In this document: piece by piece, positions 1 to 8,925 of the stretch | Numbering within the stretch: position 1 is the stretch's first letter | How the letters are laid out: every line of letters begins with the position of its first letter | From: Methylobacterium sp. Leaf123 | GTDB taxonomy: Bacteria; Pseudomonadota; Alphaproteobacteria; Rhizobiales; Beijerinckiaceae | Direction: 5' to 3' | DNA length: 64,000 nucleotides | NCBI RefSeq assembly: GCF_001423405.1 | Contig: NZ_LMNS01000012.1 | Span: 483,211 to 547,210 of the forward strand | Made by a program: the position numbers and the translations under genes | Notes under the pieces: model-generated | The model's input: the letters and a program-made list of their open reading frames with translations, nothing else | The model's database searches: none | What the model was told of the DNA's origin: nothing

Positions 1-1555
1 CTGCTGCAGCCCCATCGGGATCGGGCGCCAGCGTGACCGGCACCGAGACGATTCGGTAGGCGGTCAACAGCTCGGTCACCGCGTAGGGGTCGAGCCAGGT
101 GCGCCCTTCAGCCAACGCCTCGTCCACGATGCGGCGCGCGGCGGCGACGTCCGGCGTAAAGTCGCGCGGCAAGGCGTCCGGCGTGCGCATCAGGTCGTTC
201 TGCGCCTCGCGGTAGCGCACGAGGTGCAGGAAGCCCTCCACCGCGTCGGCATCGGTGGCAAAGAGGGGAATCTTGGCGTCGGCGTAGATCGCGCGGATCG
301 CCTCGTCCTCGCCGATCGAGACCGCAAAGACGGGCTTGCGGCGCCCGGCCGAGCGCGCCTTGGCGACGGCGCCGGCCACGGTCTTGGCCACCTCACGGCT
401 GCCCGCCCGCGCGGTCGGCACATGGATCGAGACGATCGCGTCGCTGTCGCGCCCGGCGAGCAGCGGCTCCAGGGCGCCGACATAATCCCCCGGCACCGCG
501 TCGATGCCGAGATCGAGCGGGTTGGCTTGCCCACCGTGCCGCACCGGAGCGAGGCAATCCTGCGTTGCCTGAGCGGGCTCCGCCAGCGTGCCGCCGAGGT
601 CGGCCAGCCGGTCGGCAGCGAGCGCACCGATGCCGCGGCCGTTGGAGACGATCATCAGCCGGTTGCCGGGGAAGGGCCGCTGACGCCCCAGGGTCTCGAC
701 GGCGGAGAACATGGCATCGAGCCCGTCCACCGCGAGCAGGCCCGCGCGACGGAAGGCGGCCTCGTAGACGGCGCCGGGCCGGGCGAGCGCGCCCGTATGG
801 GTCTCCGGCCGCCGGCCGGGCGCGTCGTGGCGCCCGGTGCGCAGCACCACGACCGGCTTGGCGCGGGCCGCCGCCCGGGCCGCCGTGAGGAATTTTCGCG
901 CATCGTCCACGTGGTGCAGCGAGAGGATGATCGCGCGGGTGTGGAAATCTTCGGCGAAGTGGTCGAGGCAATCGGCGATGTCGATGTCGGCGGAGCGGCC
1001 GAGCGTCATCACCGCGGAAAAACCGACCCCGTGCCGCCATCCCCATTCGGCGATGGCCGAGGCGACGGTGCCGGATTGCGAGATGAGGGCGAGATCGCCG
1101 GGTTTCGGCGGGCGGGCGAGCAGGCTCGCATTGAGGCCGCGCGCCGGCACGCTCAACCCGATGCTGTCGGGCCCGATCAGCCGCAATCCGTGCCGCCGGG
1201 CCGCCGCCTGGGCGGCGCCGGCCGGGGCCGCCTCGCCGACGCCGAGATGGGCCGACAGGATCACCGCCGCGGCGGCGCCGATCTGCCCCGCCTCCTCGAC
1301 GATGCCCGGCACCGCCGCCGGGGGCGTGGCGACCATCACGAGATCGGGGGCCTGCGGAATGTCGGCGAGGCGCGGGCTGCAGGCCAACCCATCGACGCTG
1401 GTCTCGCGCGGATGGACCGGGACGATGTCACCGGTGAATCCGCCCGCGCGCAGGCCGTCGATGATCGCCCGGCCGACGGAGCCGGCGCGATCACCCGCTC
1501 CGACCACGGCGATGCGGCGCGGGACGAGCAGAGCCTCGAATCGATAGGTGCTCAT
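1..1555 (-). CDS. NDP-forming acyl-CoA synthetase family protein (partial, 3' end outside window)
   Basis: At least 518 residues are visible; the gene runs off the left edge. The N-terminus has a Rossmann-type CoA-binding domain (IAVVGAGDRAGSVG near residue 16). Two succinyl-CoA-synthetase-like flavodoxin domains follow. They include a THTGALARPG segment that matches the phosphohistidine loop of acetyl-CoA synthetase (ADP-forming) and Pat-type proteins. An ATP-grasp domain would be expected just beyond the edge, where the last visible residues begin a helix typical of its start. The family interconverts acyl-CoA and acid with NDP/NTP; some members carry a GNAT domain and acetylate proteins. 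Which type this is cannot be told from the fragment. ATG start at 1555. It is transcribed away from the aldolase gene. Confidence 0.85.
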   Translation of the reverse strand, partial: MSTYRFEALLVPRRIAVVGAGDRAGSVGRAIIDGLRAGGFTGDIVPVHPRETSVDGLACSPRLADIPQAPDLVMVATPPAAVPGIVEEAGQIGAAAAVILSAHLGVGEAAPAGAAQAAARRHGLRLIGPDSIGLSVPARGLNASLLARPPKPGDLALISQSGTVASAIAEWGWRHGVGFSAVMTLGRSADIDIADCLDHFAEDFHTRAIILSLHHVDDARKFLTAARAAARAKPVVVLRTGRHDAPGRRPETHTGALARPGAVYEAAFRRAGLLAVDGLDAMFSAVETLGRQRPFPGNRLMIVSNGRGIGALAADRLADLGGTLAEPAQATQDCLAPVRHGGQANPLDLGIDAVPGDYVGALEPLLAGRDSDAIVSIHVPTARAGSREVAKTVAGAVAKARSAGRRKPVFAVSIGEDEAIRAIYADAKIPLFATDADAVEGFLHLVRYREAQNDLMRTPDALPRDFTPDVAAARRIVDEALAEGRTWLDPYAVTELLTAYRIVSVPVTLAPDPDGAAA

Positions 1556-1885
1556 GGGCCGCCTATATCATCTCAAGGCGCGAGGCCGAGCGTCAAACCG
1601 CCCTATGATAGACCGGATCGACCGCATTTGGCGCGCCGGGGCCGCACGAAAGTCTCGTGCCGCGCGTACATCTCTCTCCAATACTCGTACTCGGCGAGCG
1701 TTCCGGCCGACTGGAACGGCAGGCGTCGCGAGTCGGCGATCCGGGCCCGCACCGACCTGCCCCTGTTTCGCCCGCTTGCTCCTGCGGCTAAGGTCAGGCA
1801 CCGGTCCCGGCGATGGCTGGTCGAATCGCGTCCGACAAAGCCCATTCCGCATCGTATGATCGATCCGCCGTTAGAGGAGTTGTCC

Positions 1886-2536
1886 GTGCCGACTTTCGCG
1901 ACCCGTCAAGCGATGGTCGAATCGATGCGCCGGATGCTCGACCTCGGCCTGAGCCAGGGGACGTCGGGCAACCTCTCCGTCCGAACCGGAAGCGGCTTCC
2001 TCGTGACGCCCTCCGGGATTCCGGCGGAGCAACTCGGCCCCGACGACCTCGTCCCCATGGATTTCGATGGGAACTGGGATCATCCGCTGGCGCCCTCCTC
2101 CGAGTGGCGCTTCCACCGGGACATCCTGGCGGCCCGGCCCGAGATCGGCGCCGTCGTCCACGCCCATCCGCCCTACGCGACGGCTTTCGCGATCTGCGGC
2201 CGGTCGATTCCGGCGGTGCATTACATGATCGCGATGGCCGGCGGTCCGACCATCCGCTGCGCCCCCTACGCGCCCTACGGTACGCAGCGCCTCTCGGATT
2301 TCGCCCTCGATGCCCTCGATGGCCGCAGCGCATGCCTGCTCGCCAACCACGGCATGATCGCCACGGGGCCGAATCTGTCGAAGGCGATGTGGCTCGCCGT
2401 CGAGGTCGAGACCCTGTGCCGCCAGTACGCGATTGCATTGCAGGTCGGCGCGCCGGTGGTGCTGTCCGATGCCGAGGTCGCCGAGACGGTCGAACGCTTC
2501 AAGTCCTATGGTCCCCGCGAGAAATCCGAGCAGTAA
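1886..2536 (+). CDS. class II aldolase/adducin family protein
   Basis: 216 residues covering a single class II aldolase/adducin domain. Visible family marks are the GTSGNLSVR phosphate-binding segment near residue 25, a VVHAHPPYAT zinc-ligand His pair in the middle, and a second metal region LLANHGMIATG towards the C-terminus. The family includes fuculose-phosphate and ribulose-phosphate aldolases/epimerases; the substrate here is unknown. I chose the GTG at 1886 because an AGAGGAG ribosome binding site lies 6 bases upstream. An in-frame ATG at 1856 would add ten residues and has no such site. The gene stands alone, followed by a long AT-rich non-coding stretch. Confidence 0.88.
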   Translation: MPTFATRQAMVESMRRMLDLGLSQGTSGNLSVRTGSGFLVTPSGIPAEQLGPDDLVPMDFDGNWDHPLAPSSEWRFHRDILAARPEIGAVVHAHPPYATAFAICGRSIPAVHYMIAMAGGPTIRCAPYAPYGTQRLSDFALDALDGRSACLLANHGMIATGPNLSKAMWLAVEVETLCRQYAIALQVGAPVVLSDAEVAETVERFKSYGPREKSEQ

Positions 2537-3129
2537 GTCTGCGCCTTCAGCGTTTTCGATTTGCGCGGATGCCAAATGATTTGGATTTTCAGCTTATTTT
2601 ACGGCGAATGAAGGATAAATTATTCTGAAGGCAGGCTTTTCAATTTTATGATCATTAATTTTACTGCTGAAATCGGTATATAAATACAATATAATCGTAA
2701 TTATATATTAGTAAGTTGGAATTTTGTGGAAAATTTTGCGATAAATTTGAGTAACCGTCTTTAGACGATGCCGCTTTCGATGGTTTTGACCTTGCCATTT
2801 TGCAAGTGACGGCAGGTCTCGGGCGACGCTTTCACACGACTGTGCCCAATCGATCTACGTAATCGTCCCGTCTTGCATTTCGGAATTATACCGGATGTCG
2901 GGAGATTTTTGTGGAGTTTCTGATGCGACTTTTACCGCAATAGCCCTGTCAAACGGCCGAAAGTTCAATTGATTTTTGGAAGACGCTAAAATCCATCTTG
3001 CAGCCGGGCCCATCAAAGGTTAAGTCCTGCGTCATTCAGCGCAGTCGCAGCGTGCTCGGCAATGATGGCGTCTTCGTTGTAGCGCCTATTGAAGTTCGTC
3101 GTTTGCAAATATCAGAAGGGATATTGAGG
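2537..3129. promoter_or_regulatory. AT-rich intergenic region upstream of the mucR-type gene
   Basis: This 593-base gap is strikingly AT-rich against its GC-rich surroundings, with runs such as ttatatatta near 2700 and gaaaattttgcg near 2735. I find no convincing coding frame or RNA gene. MucR/Ros proteins bind AT-rich, degenerate sites and usually repress their own promoters, so this is probably the autoregulatory leader of the downstream gene. That role is inference; no exact operator is claimed. Confidence 0.5.
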
Positions 3130-3645
3130 ATGTCGCTTGAGGATGGCTCCGCTGGCGATCACGTGGCCTTGGTTGTGGATATCGTGTCGGCCTATGTCGG
3201 GAACAACTCCCTGGCGGTCGGGGAATTGCCCGGGCTGATCACGTCGGTTCACGGTGCGCTGGCACAATTATCGAATAAGCCAATTGAGCCTGAAGAACCG
3301 GCCCCGACACCGGCCGTGTCGATCCGGCGTTCGATCCAGCAAGATTTCCTCATTTGCCTCGAAGACGGCAAAAAGTTCAAGTCGCTCAAGCGGCATCTGC
3401 GGACGCGCTACAATCTCTCGCCCGACGAGTACCGCGCGCGCTGGAACCTGCCCGACGACTATCCCATGGTTGCACCGAGCTACGCCGCAACCCGTTCGGA
3501 ACTCGCCCGGACCATGGGCCTCGGCCAGCAGCGCCGGAAGTGGCCCGCCAAGACGACGACGGACGCCGCATCCGAGCCGGCCGCCGAGACCAACGCTTCG
3601 GCGCCGCGTCGCCGTGGCCGGGCCCGTACCGCGGACGCGGTCTGA
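3130..3645 (+). CDS. MucR/Ros-family zinc-finger transcriptional regulator
   Basis: 171 residues. An N-terminal helical region (about 1-45) matches the oligomerisation segment of MucR/Ros proteins. A zinc-finger-containing DNA-binding domain (about 75-135) has the family signature CLEDGKKFKSLKRHL, then EYRARWNLP and DYPMVAP. An Ala/Arg-rich basic tail follows, ending in RRRGRAR. MucR proteins are H-NS-like global regulators of exopolysaccharide, motility and cell-cycle genes in alphaproteobacteria. ATG 3130 was chosen because homology begins at MSLEDGS; an earlier in-frame ATG at 2998 lies in AT-rich leader and adds unrelated residues. The tail is somewhat longer than the usual 140-150 residue family length. 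Confidence 0.92.
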   Translation: MSLEDGSAGDHVALVVDIVSAYVGNNSLAVGELPGLITSVHGALAQLSNKPIEPEEPAPTPAVSIRRSIQQDFLICLEDGKKFKSLKRHLRTRYNLSPDEYRARWNLPDDYPMVAPSYAATRSELARTMGLGQQRRKWPAKTTTDAASEPAAETNASAPRRRGRARTADAV

Positions 3646-3861
3646 GCGCATCGCGCCGACCGACATCGTAGAAGGCCGGGTCGCCATCGATCGCCCGGCC
3701 TCTGGACGGCGGGTGTGCGCCGGAGCCGCTTATCCACACGCGATGCGGCTGTCCTCCGTCGGCGAGGGCAGGATCAAGTCTCGGCGTTAGAAGTCGGGCA
3801 ACCGCTCGGCGGGAACAGTTCCTGTGCAGTCCGGGCATCGTCCCGGTCTCTCGCGGGAGAC

Positions 3862-4647
3862 ATGATGTCCGGCCGGTCGACCATCGTTACGCGCCTGTTC
3901 TGGACCGTCGTCCTCGGGGGTGGCGCCGCCATCCGTTACGGAGCCCCGGCGCTCGCCGCGACGGGTGCGGTCTGCGGCGCGATTCTCCTCCATCGCCTCG
4001 ACCGACCGCGCCGCTTCCGCGCCCTCGTGCGCCGCATCGCCCGCCGGCATGCCGCGACGCTCGCCCTGCGACGGCGGCAGGAGCGCTTCCTCGACGCCTA
4101 CGGCAACACCATCGAGGATGGCTGGCTGCGCGAGCGCGAGTACTTCGTCGAGCGCACCGTCCTGCCGCTCGTCGAGGCGCGCGGCTTCTCCGATTACGCC
4201 GAGCCGCGCTTCGATGAGATGGTGGACATCATCGAGCGGGTGGCCTGCGCGCACGAACTGCCCGACGAAATGGAGACGCCGGAGGACGGGATCGCCTACG
4301 AGCGATACTGCGCCGAACTTCTGGGGGAGGCGGGCTGGGATGCCCGGCCCACGGGGGCGAGCGGCGACCAGGGCTGTGACGTGATCGCCGAAAAGGCGGG
4401 CCTGCGCCTGATCGTGCAGTGCAAGCGCTACGGCCGCCCGGTCGGCAACGCCGCGGTGCAGGAAGTTGCGGCCGCCGCCCTGCACTGGTCGGGCGACATG
4501 GCGGCCGTGGTCTCGAATGCCGGTTTCACCCCCGCCGCCCGCAAGCTCGCCGGCACCACCGGCGTCCTGCTCCTCCACCACGACGACCTTGCGACCCTGG
4601 CTCGGACCCGCCGGGCCGGCCGCCGTGCGTTGGCGGCCGGGCGCTGA
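3862..4647 (+). CDS. membrane-anchored restriction endonuclease-like (Mrr_cat) protein
   Basis: 261 residues. The first ~40 contain hydrophobic stretches (FWTVVLGGG, then ALAATGAVCGAILL) that look like one or two membrane segments. An Arg-rich helical region follows. The C-terminal ~110 residues form an Mrr-type PD-(D/E)xK nuclease domain: AYERYCAELL start helix, GASGDQGCDVIA with the catalytic Asp, and IVQCKRY with the QxK pair. Such proteins cleave DNA, sometimes methylated DNA, but the membrane-anchored form is not a classical restriction enzyme and its role is unknown. Two adjacent ATGs (3862, 3865) follow a gggaga site. The stop lies 2 bases from that of the convergent PepSY gene. Confidence 0.82.
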   Translation: MMSGRSTIVTRLFWTVVLGGGAAIRYGAPALAATGAVCGAILLHRLDRPRRFRALVRRIARRHAATLALRRRQERFLDAYGNTIEDGWLREREYFVERTVLPLVEARGFSDYAEPRFDEMVDIIERVACAHELPDEMETPEDGIAYERYCAELLGEAGWDARPTGASGDQGCDVIAEKAGLRLIVQCKRYGRPVGNAAVQEVAAAALHWSGDMAAVVSNAGFTPAARKLAGTTGVLLLHHDDLATLARTRRAGRRALAAGR

Positions 4648-4649
4648 GC

Positions 4650-5951
4650 CTACTCCGCCGGCACCGGCCGGCTGACGGGGCGGGCGGGCAGCGCCACGGC
4701 CTTGCGCCGAACCGACAGCCGCGCCGCACGCTTGCGCCACCAGATCACCACGCCGGTGACCGACAGCATCGCCACGACGAGCCCCATGAGCGAGATCAGG
4801 ATGCGGCCGGGCAAGCCAAGGATGCGGCCCGAATGCACCGGGAACTGCGCCTGCACGAAGATGTCGGCAGCGGTGCCGACCCAGGGCTGACGGTCACCTA
4901 TCACCCGGCCGTCTCCCCCGTCGAAATAGATCGCCGCCGGGCCGACGCCCGCCGCTCCATGGTCGTCGCCGGGCGCGAAGAAGCGGGCGGTGTAGAAGCC
5001 CTGCAGCGGCGCGTAGGCCAGGGCGCCGACCGGCTCCTTCCAGCCTCGGCGCTGTCCCTCCGCCTGCGCTGCCTCCAGGATGCGGGCGTAATCCACCCCC
5101 GGCTCGATCGGCTTGAGCGGTGAGACGAAGGGGCGGGTGTTCGACGGCTCGGGTGTCACCTGCGAGACGCTCGACATCAGCGGCAGGAACACCTCGCGGT
5201 AGAGGTTGAGCGAGAAGGCCGTGAAGGCGAGCACGAACAGCAGCGCGAAGGTCCAGAGGCTGAAGGCGCGGTGCAGGTCGAAGGTCACGCGGTAGGGGCT
5301 ACCCGCGGTCTTCACCTTCCAGGCCGGCTTCCAGCGCGACCACCAGCCCCGGCCGAGCTGCCGCTCGACGGCCGCCGGACGCGCCGGGTTGGCGGGTTTG
5401 CGCACCGGCAGCGTGAGATAAAAACCGACGAAGGAATCGAGCATCCAGACGACGGCGACGATCCCGAGCAGCCAGATGCCCCAGCGCTCCTCGCCCCACA
5501 TCTCCGGGAGGTGCAGGGAGTAGTGCAGCTTGTACAGGAACGAGATCAGCGTCTCGCGGGTGATCGGCCAGACCTGACCCCATTCCCGCCGGCCGAGTTC
5601 GGCCCCCGTCACCGGGTCGAGGAAGACCTGATTGTAGCCGAGCGTGTGCAGGCCGCCGGTCGCCGCATCGACCCGCGGCATCACGAACAGCGACAGCGAC
5701 TCGCCGGGCTCGGCCGCCAGCGGGAGATAGGCGACGCGGGCGCCCGGCTCTCGGGCCTCGAATTGCCGCGCGAGGTCGAGGGCGGGGATCGCGGGTCCGC
5801 GGCTCTCGACCGTGTGGAGATGCGGGTTCAGCCAATCGTCGAGTTCATGGTCCCAGGAGATCACCGCGCCGGTGAGCCCCGCCACGAGCAGGAAGGCGGC
5901 GATCGTCAGGCCGGCCCAGCGGTGGAGAAGGACGAAAACGGAGCGCGCCAT
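4650..5951 (-). CDS. PepSY-associated transmembrane (PepSY_TM) protein
   Basis: 433 residues. An N-terminal membrane helix (VLLHRWAGLTIAAFLLVAG) contains the conserved HRW and G pattern. A periplasmic PepSY-type segment follows, then further helices (LLGIVAVVWMLDSFVGFYL; FALLFVLAFTAFSLN) and a last helix near the C-terminus (ISLMGLVVAMLSVTGVVIWW) before a basic tail. PepSY_TM proteins are often linked to siderophore uptake or reductive iron release and to membrane redox; the substrate is not evident. ATG 5951 was chosen for a cgaggg site just upstream and the match to family starts; an in-frame ATG 24 codons earlier gives only a disordered extension. No iron-receptor gene is adjacent. Confidence 0.85.
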   Translation of the reverse strand: MARSVFVLLHRWAGLTIAAFLLVAGLTGAVISWDHELDDWLNPHLHTVESRGPAIPALDLARQFEAREPGARVAYLPLAAEPGESLSLFVMPRVDAATGGLHTLGYNQVFLDPVTGAELGRREWGQVWPITRETLISFLYKLHYSLHLPEMWGEERWGIWLLGIVAVVWMLDSFVGFYLTLPVRKPANPARPAAVERQLGRGWWSRWKPAWKVKTAGSPYRVTFDLHRAFSLWTFALLFVLAFTAFSLNLYREVFLPLMSSVSQVTPEPSNTRPFVSPLKPIEPGVDYARILEAAQAEGQRRGWKEPVGALAYAPLQGFYTARFFAPGDDHGAAGVGPAAIYFDGGDGRVIGDRQPWVGTAADIFVQAQFPVHSGRILGLPGRILISLMGLVVAMLSVTGVVIWWRKRAARLSVRRKAVALPARPVSRPVPAE

Positions 5952-6437
5952 CAACCCTCGAGCCTCTGTCCGCGACGGAGCGACCGCCGACGGAGAAGGA
6001 AAGGCGATCCGGCCCTCGGACAAACACGCCCCGGTCCGGTTCAGTCCCTTGTGCGGGCCCTCATGCCTGCGCGGTGAGGGCGAACCCGTCGATAAAGCTT
6101 GCCACGGCTATACGCCACCCCTGGCCAACCCTTTGGCCAGCCCTTGAATCGTGCGCGACACGATCACGCGTTAAGATCCGGTAAAGGCCCGGTCAAGATC
6201 CGCCGGGCGTGCTTCGGCTGGCTTAACAACCCTTAAACCCGCCGCAATTACTGTCTCTGACGCAAGGGGGCGACCCGCCGTGCCGCAGGGCCAGCCGGCG
6301 CATCCGAGGGGATCGATCCGGCGAACTACCGACGCGCGGATCCCGAGCAGGGGAGCACGGTCGCGGGAGGCAAGATCCGTCGGAGGTAAGATCCTTCGAA
6401 GGATCAGATCCTCTCTGGGATCGGCAGCCCCGGACGC
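5952..6437. other. intergenic region between divergent PepSY and PBP1A genes
   Basis: 486 bases between divergently transcribed genes. I see no supported gene; short open frames on both strands lack codon structure and ribosome binding sites. A less GC-rich patch around 6170-6260 (gttaagatccgg, ttaacaacccttaaacc) is the likeliest promoter area for the downstream penicillin-binding protein. No specific element can be assigned. Confidence 0.4.
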
Positions 6438-8630
6438 ATGGAACGCATGGCGCAGTCTCGCGGACGCAAACCACGCAGCGAACCCACCTTCGACATCCCG
6501 GAAGGGAGCGAGCCGGGCCGCCTCGACGTGCGCCTGTCGCGCAACGACCGGTCCGCGGGCGGGCAGCGGGCTTCGGCCGGCCGCCCCGCTGCGGCGCCGA
6601 AGGCGCGTGCGCGCAAGGCCTCCGGCGGCGGCAACGGACGGCGCCCGCCGCGGCGGCGCTCCTGGCTCGGCCGTCTGGTCTATGCCGGTGTCGTCCTCGG
6701 CATCTGGGTGGCGATCGGGCTCGCTGGCCTCATCGCCTACCACGCCTCACAATTGCCGCCGATCGACCAGCTCGCGGTTCCCAAGCGCCCGCCCAACATC
6801 GCGATTCTGGCCAGCGACGGCAGCCTGCTCGCCAATCGCGGCGAGACCGGCGGCCGCGTCGTCTCGATCAAGGAATTGCCGCCCTACCTGCCGCGCGCCT
6901 TCGTCGCGATCGAGGACCGGCGCTTTTACGACCATTTCGGCATCGATCCCGTGGGCATCGCCCGCGCGATCACGCAGAACCTGACCCGGCGCGGCGTGGC
7001 GCAGGGCGGCTCGACGCTGACCCAGCAGCTTGCCAAGAACCTGTTCCTGACGCCCGAGCGCTCCGCCTCGCGAAAGATCCAGGAGGCGATCCTGGCTCTG
7101 TGGCTGGAACACAAATACTCGAAGGACGAGATCCTCGAACTCTACCTCAACCGGGTCTATTTCGGGGCCGGCGCCTACGGCGTCGAGGCCGCGGCCCAGC
7201 GCTATTTCGGCAAGCCCGCCAAGAACGTGACGCTGGCCGAAGCCGCCATGCTCGGCGGCCTCGTTCAGGCGCCCTCGCGGCTGGCGCCGAACCGCAACCT
7301 GAAGGCGGCGCAGGCCCGCGCGGCCCAGGTGCTCGCGGCGATGGAAGATCTGGGCTTTGCCAAGAGCGCCGACGCGAAGGTCGCGCTGGCCCAGCCCGCC
7401 CGGCCCGCCTCGAGCCGCGGCGGCGGCTCGCCGAACTACGTCGCCGACCTCGTGATGGACGTGCTCGACGACTTCCTGCCGAAATTTGACGAGGACATCG
7501 TCGTCGCCACCACCGTCGATGCGAGCATGCAGACGGCCGGCGAGAAGGCGCTGACCGACGAACTCAACGCCAAGGGCAGCCGCTACAATGTCGGCCAGGG
7601 CGCGCTCGTCTCGATGCGGCCGGACGGGGCGATCCGTGCGCTTGTCGGCGGGCGCGACTACGCGCAGAGCCAGTTCAACCGCGCCACCACCGCCAAGCGC
7701 CAGCCGGGCTCGGCCTTCAAGCCCTTCGTCTACCTCGCGGCGGTGGAGCGCGGCCTGACCCCCGACACGATCCGCGAGGACGCGCCCGTGCGGATCGGCA
7801 ACTGGGCGCCGGAGAACTACTCGCACAATTATCGCGGCGCGGTTTCCTTGCGCGAGGCGCTGGCGCTCTCGCTCAACACGGTGGCGGTGAAACTCGGCCA
7901 GGAGGTCGGCCCGAAGGCGGTGGTGCAGACCGCCCAGCGGCTCGGCATCTCGTCCTCGCTCCAGGCCAACGGCTCGATCGCGCTCGGCACCTCGGAGGTG
8001 ACGCCGCTCGAAATGGTGGGCGCCTATTGCGCCTTCGCCAATGGCGGCAACGGGGTGATTCCCTACGTCATCGCCACCATCAAGAGCGCCACCGGCAAGG
8101 TGCTCTACAAGCGCGGCGAAGGCGGGCTCGGCCGCGTCATCGACCCCAACGCCGTCGGCATGATGAACGCCATGATGCACGACGTCTTCACCATGGGCAC
8201 GGCGAAGAAGGCCGAAATTCCCGGCTGGGAACTGGCCGGCAAGACTGGCACCAGCCAGGAGTTCCGCGATGCGTGGTTCGTCGGCTACTCCGCCACTTTG
8301 GTGACGGGGGTCTGGCTCGGCAACGACGACGGCGAGCCGACCAAGCGCGCCTCCGGCGGCAGCCTGCCGGTGGAGATCTGGAAGGACTACATGACCACGG
8401 CGCTCAAGGGCGAGAAGCCGGTGGGCCTGCCGGGCATGAACCGCTGGCGCGCACCGCGGCCCGAGGCGCAGCCCGAGCGGGATTCCGGACCCGGCGGCCT
8501 GATCGGCGCCCTGCTCGGCGAGCCGGAGCAGACGGCCTCCGCCCTCCCCCCGCGCTCGGTTGGGCGCGGGCGTGGTCCGAGCCGGGACGATCGCAACTTC
8601 CTCGAGAAGCTGTTCGGCGTCGGCGAGTAG
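6438..8630 (+). CDS. penicillin-binding protein 1A (bifunctional transglycosylase/transpeptidase)
   Basis: 730 residues. A disordered basic cytoplasmic tail (1-75) precedes one membrane helix (about 78-102). The GT51 glycosyltransferase domain follows, with catalytic Glu159 in the EDRRFYDHFG motif and GGSTLTQQLAKN near 190. The transpeptidase domain has the S425-A-F-K428 nucleophile motif, S478-L-N480 and K602-T-G604. It polymerises lipid II and cross-links peptidoglycan on the periplasmic face. At 730 residues it is shorter than E. coli PBP1A (about 850) and lacks the inserted ODD-like domain; the C-terminus is a Pro/Gly-rich linker. ATG 6438 is used; ATG 6447 is also possible. Single-gene unit. 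Confidence 0.93.
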   Translation: MERMAQSRGRKPRSEPTFDIPEGSEPGRLDVRLSRNDRSAGGQRASAGRPAAAPKARARKASGGGNGRRPPRRRSWLGRLVYAGVVLGIWVAIGLAGLIAYHASQLPPIDQLAVPKRPPNIAILASDGSLLANRGETGGRVVSIKELPPYLPRAFVAIEDRRFYDHFGIDPVGIARAITQNLTRRGVAQGGSTLTQQLAKNLFLTPERSASRKIQEAILALWLEHKYSKDEILELYLNRVYFGAGAYGVEAAAQRYFGKPAKNVTLAEAAMLGGLVQAPSRLAPNRNLKAAQARAAQVLAAMEDLGFAKSADAKVALAQPARPASSRGGGSPNYVADLVMDVLDDFLPKFDEDIVVATTVDASMQTAGEKALTDELNAKGSRYNVGQGALVSMRPDGAIRALVGGRDYAQSQFNRATTAKRQPGSAFKPFVYLAAVERGLTPDTIREDAPVRIGNWAPENYSHNYRGAVSLREALALSLNTVAVKLGQEVGPKAVVQTAQRLGISSSLQANGSIALGTSEVTPLEMVGAYCAFANGGNGVIPYVIATIKSATGKVLYKRGEGGLGRVIDPNAVGMMNAMMHDVFTMGTAKKAEIPGWELAGKTGTSQEFRDAWFVGYSATLVTGVWLGNDDGEPTKRASGGSLPVEIWKDYMTTALKGEKPVGLPGMNRWRAPRPEAQPERDSGPGGLIGALLGEPEQTASALPPRSVGRGRGPSRDDRNFLEKLFGVGE

Positions 8631-8647
8631 GCGCTGCCCGATTTGCC

Positions 8648-8675
8648 CGACGGGAGCGGTGAATCCCTCCCGTCG
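8648..8675 (+). terminator. possible stem-loop terminator after the PBP1A gene
   Basis: A 9-bp perfect stem (cgacgggag at 8648-8656, ctcccgtcg at 8667-8675) encloses a 10-base loop, 18 bases after the PBP1A stop. There is no T-run, so it may be a weak or Rho-assisted terminator, or an mRNA 3' stabiliser. Confidence 0.35.
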
Positions 8676-8925
8676 CGCGGCGGCTGACAAAAATTCGGGC
8701 GGCGCCCGAACCGAGCATGCGGCGGTGCGCCACATTCGCGCCACGTTGAAGGCATGACCCTCCGACGGTCGGGAGAGGATTGTGGGCTCCGCTCGCACCT
8801 CCTGATTGCCGACGGTAAGGAGCCTCCGTGTCGACCCGCCTGCCCGACCGTTGCCCGCATGGCCCCATGGCCTCCGCGAACGGGCCGGGCGCATCCTCCT
8901 CCGCCGGCCGCCGGAGCCCGATCTG

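Noticed and set aside
224..1885. N-terminal 550 codons upstream of the class II aldolase in the same frame
   Set aside because: They are antisense to the acyl-CoA synthetase gene and have no domain; the aldolase begins at 1886 behind a good ribosome binding site.
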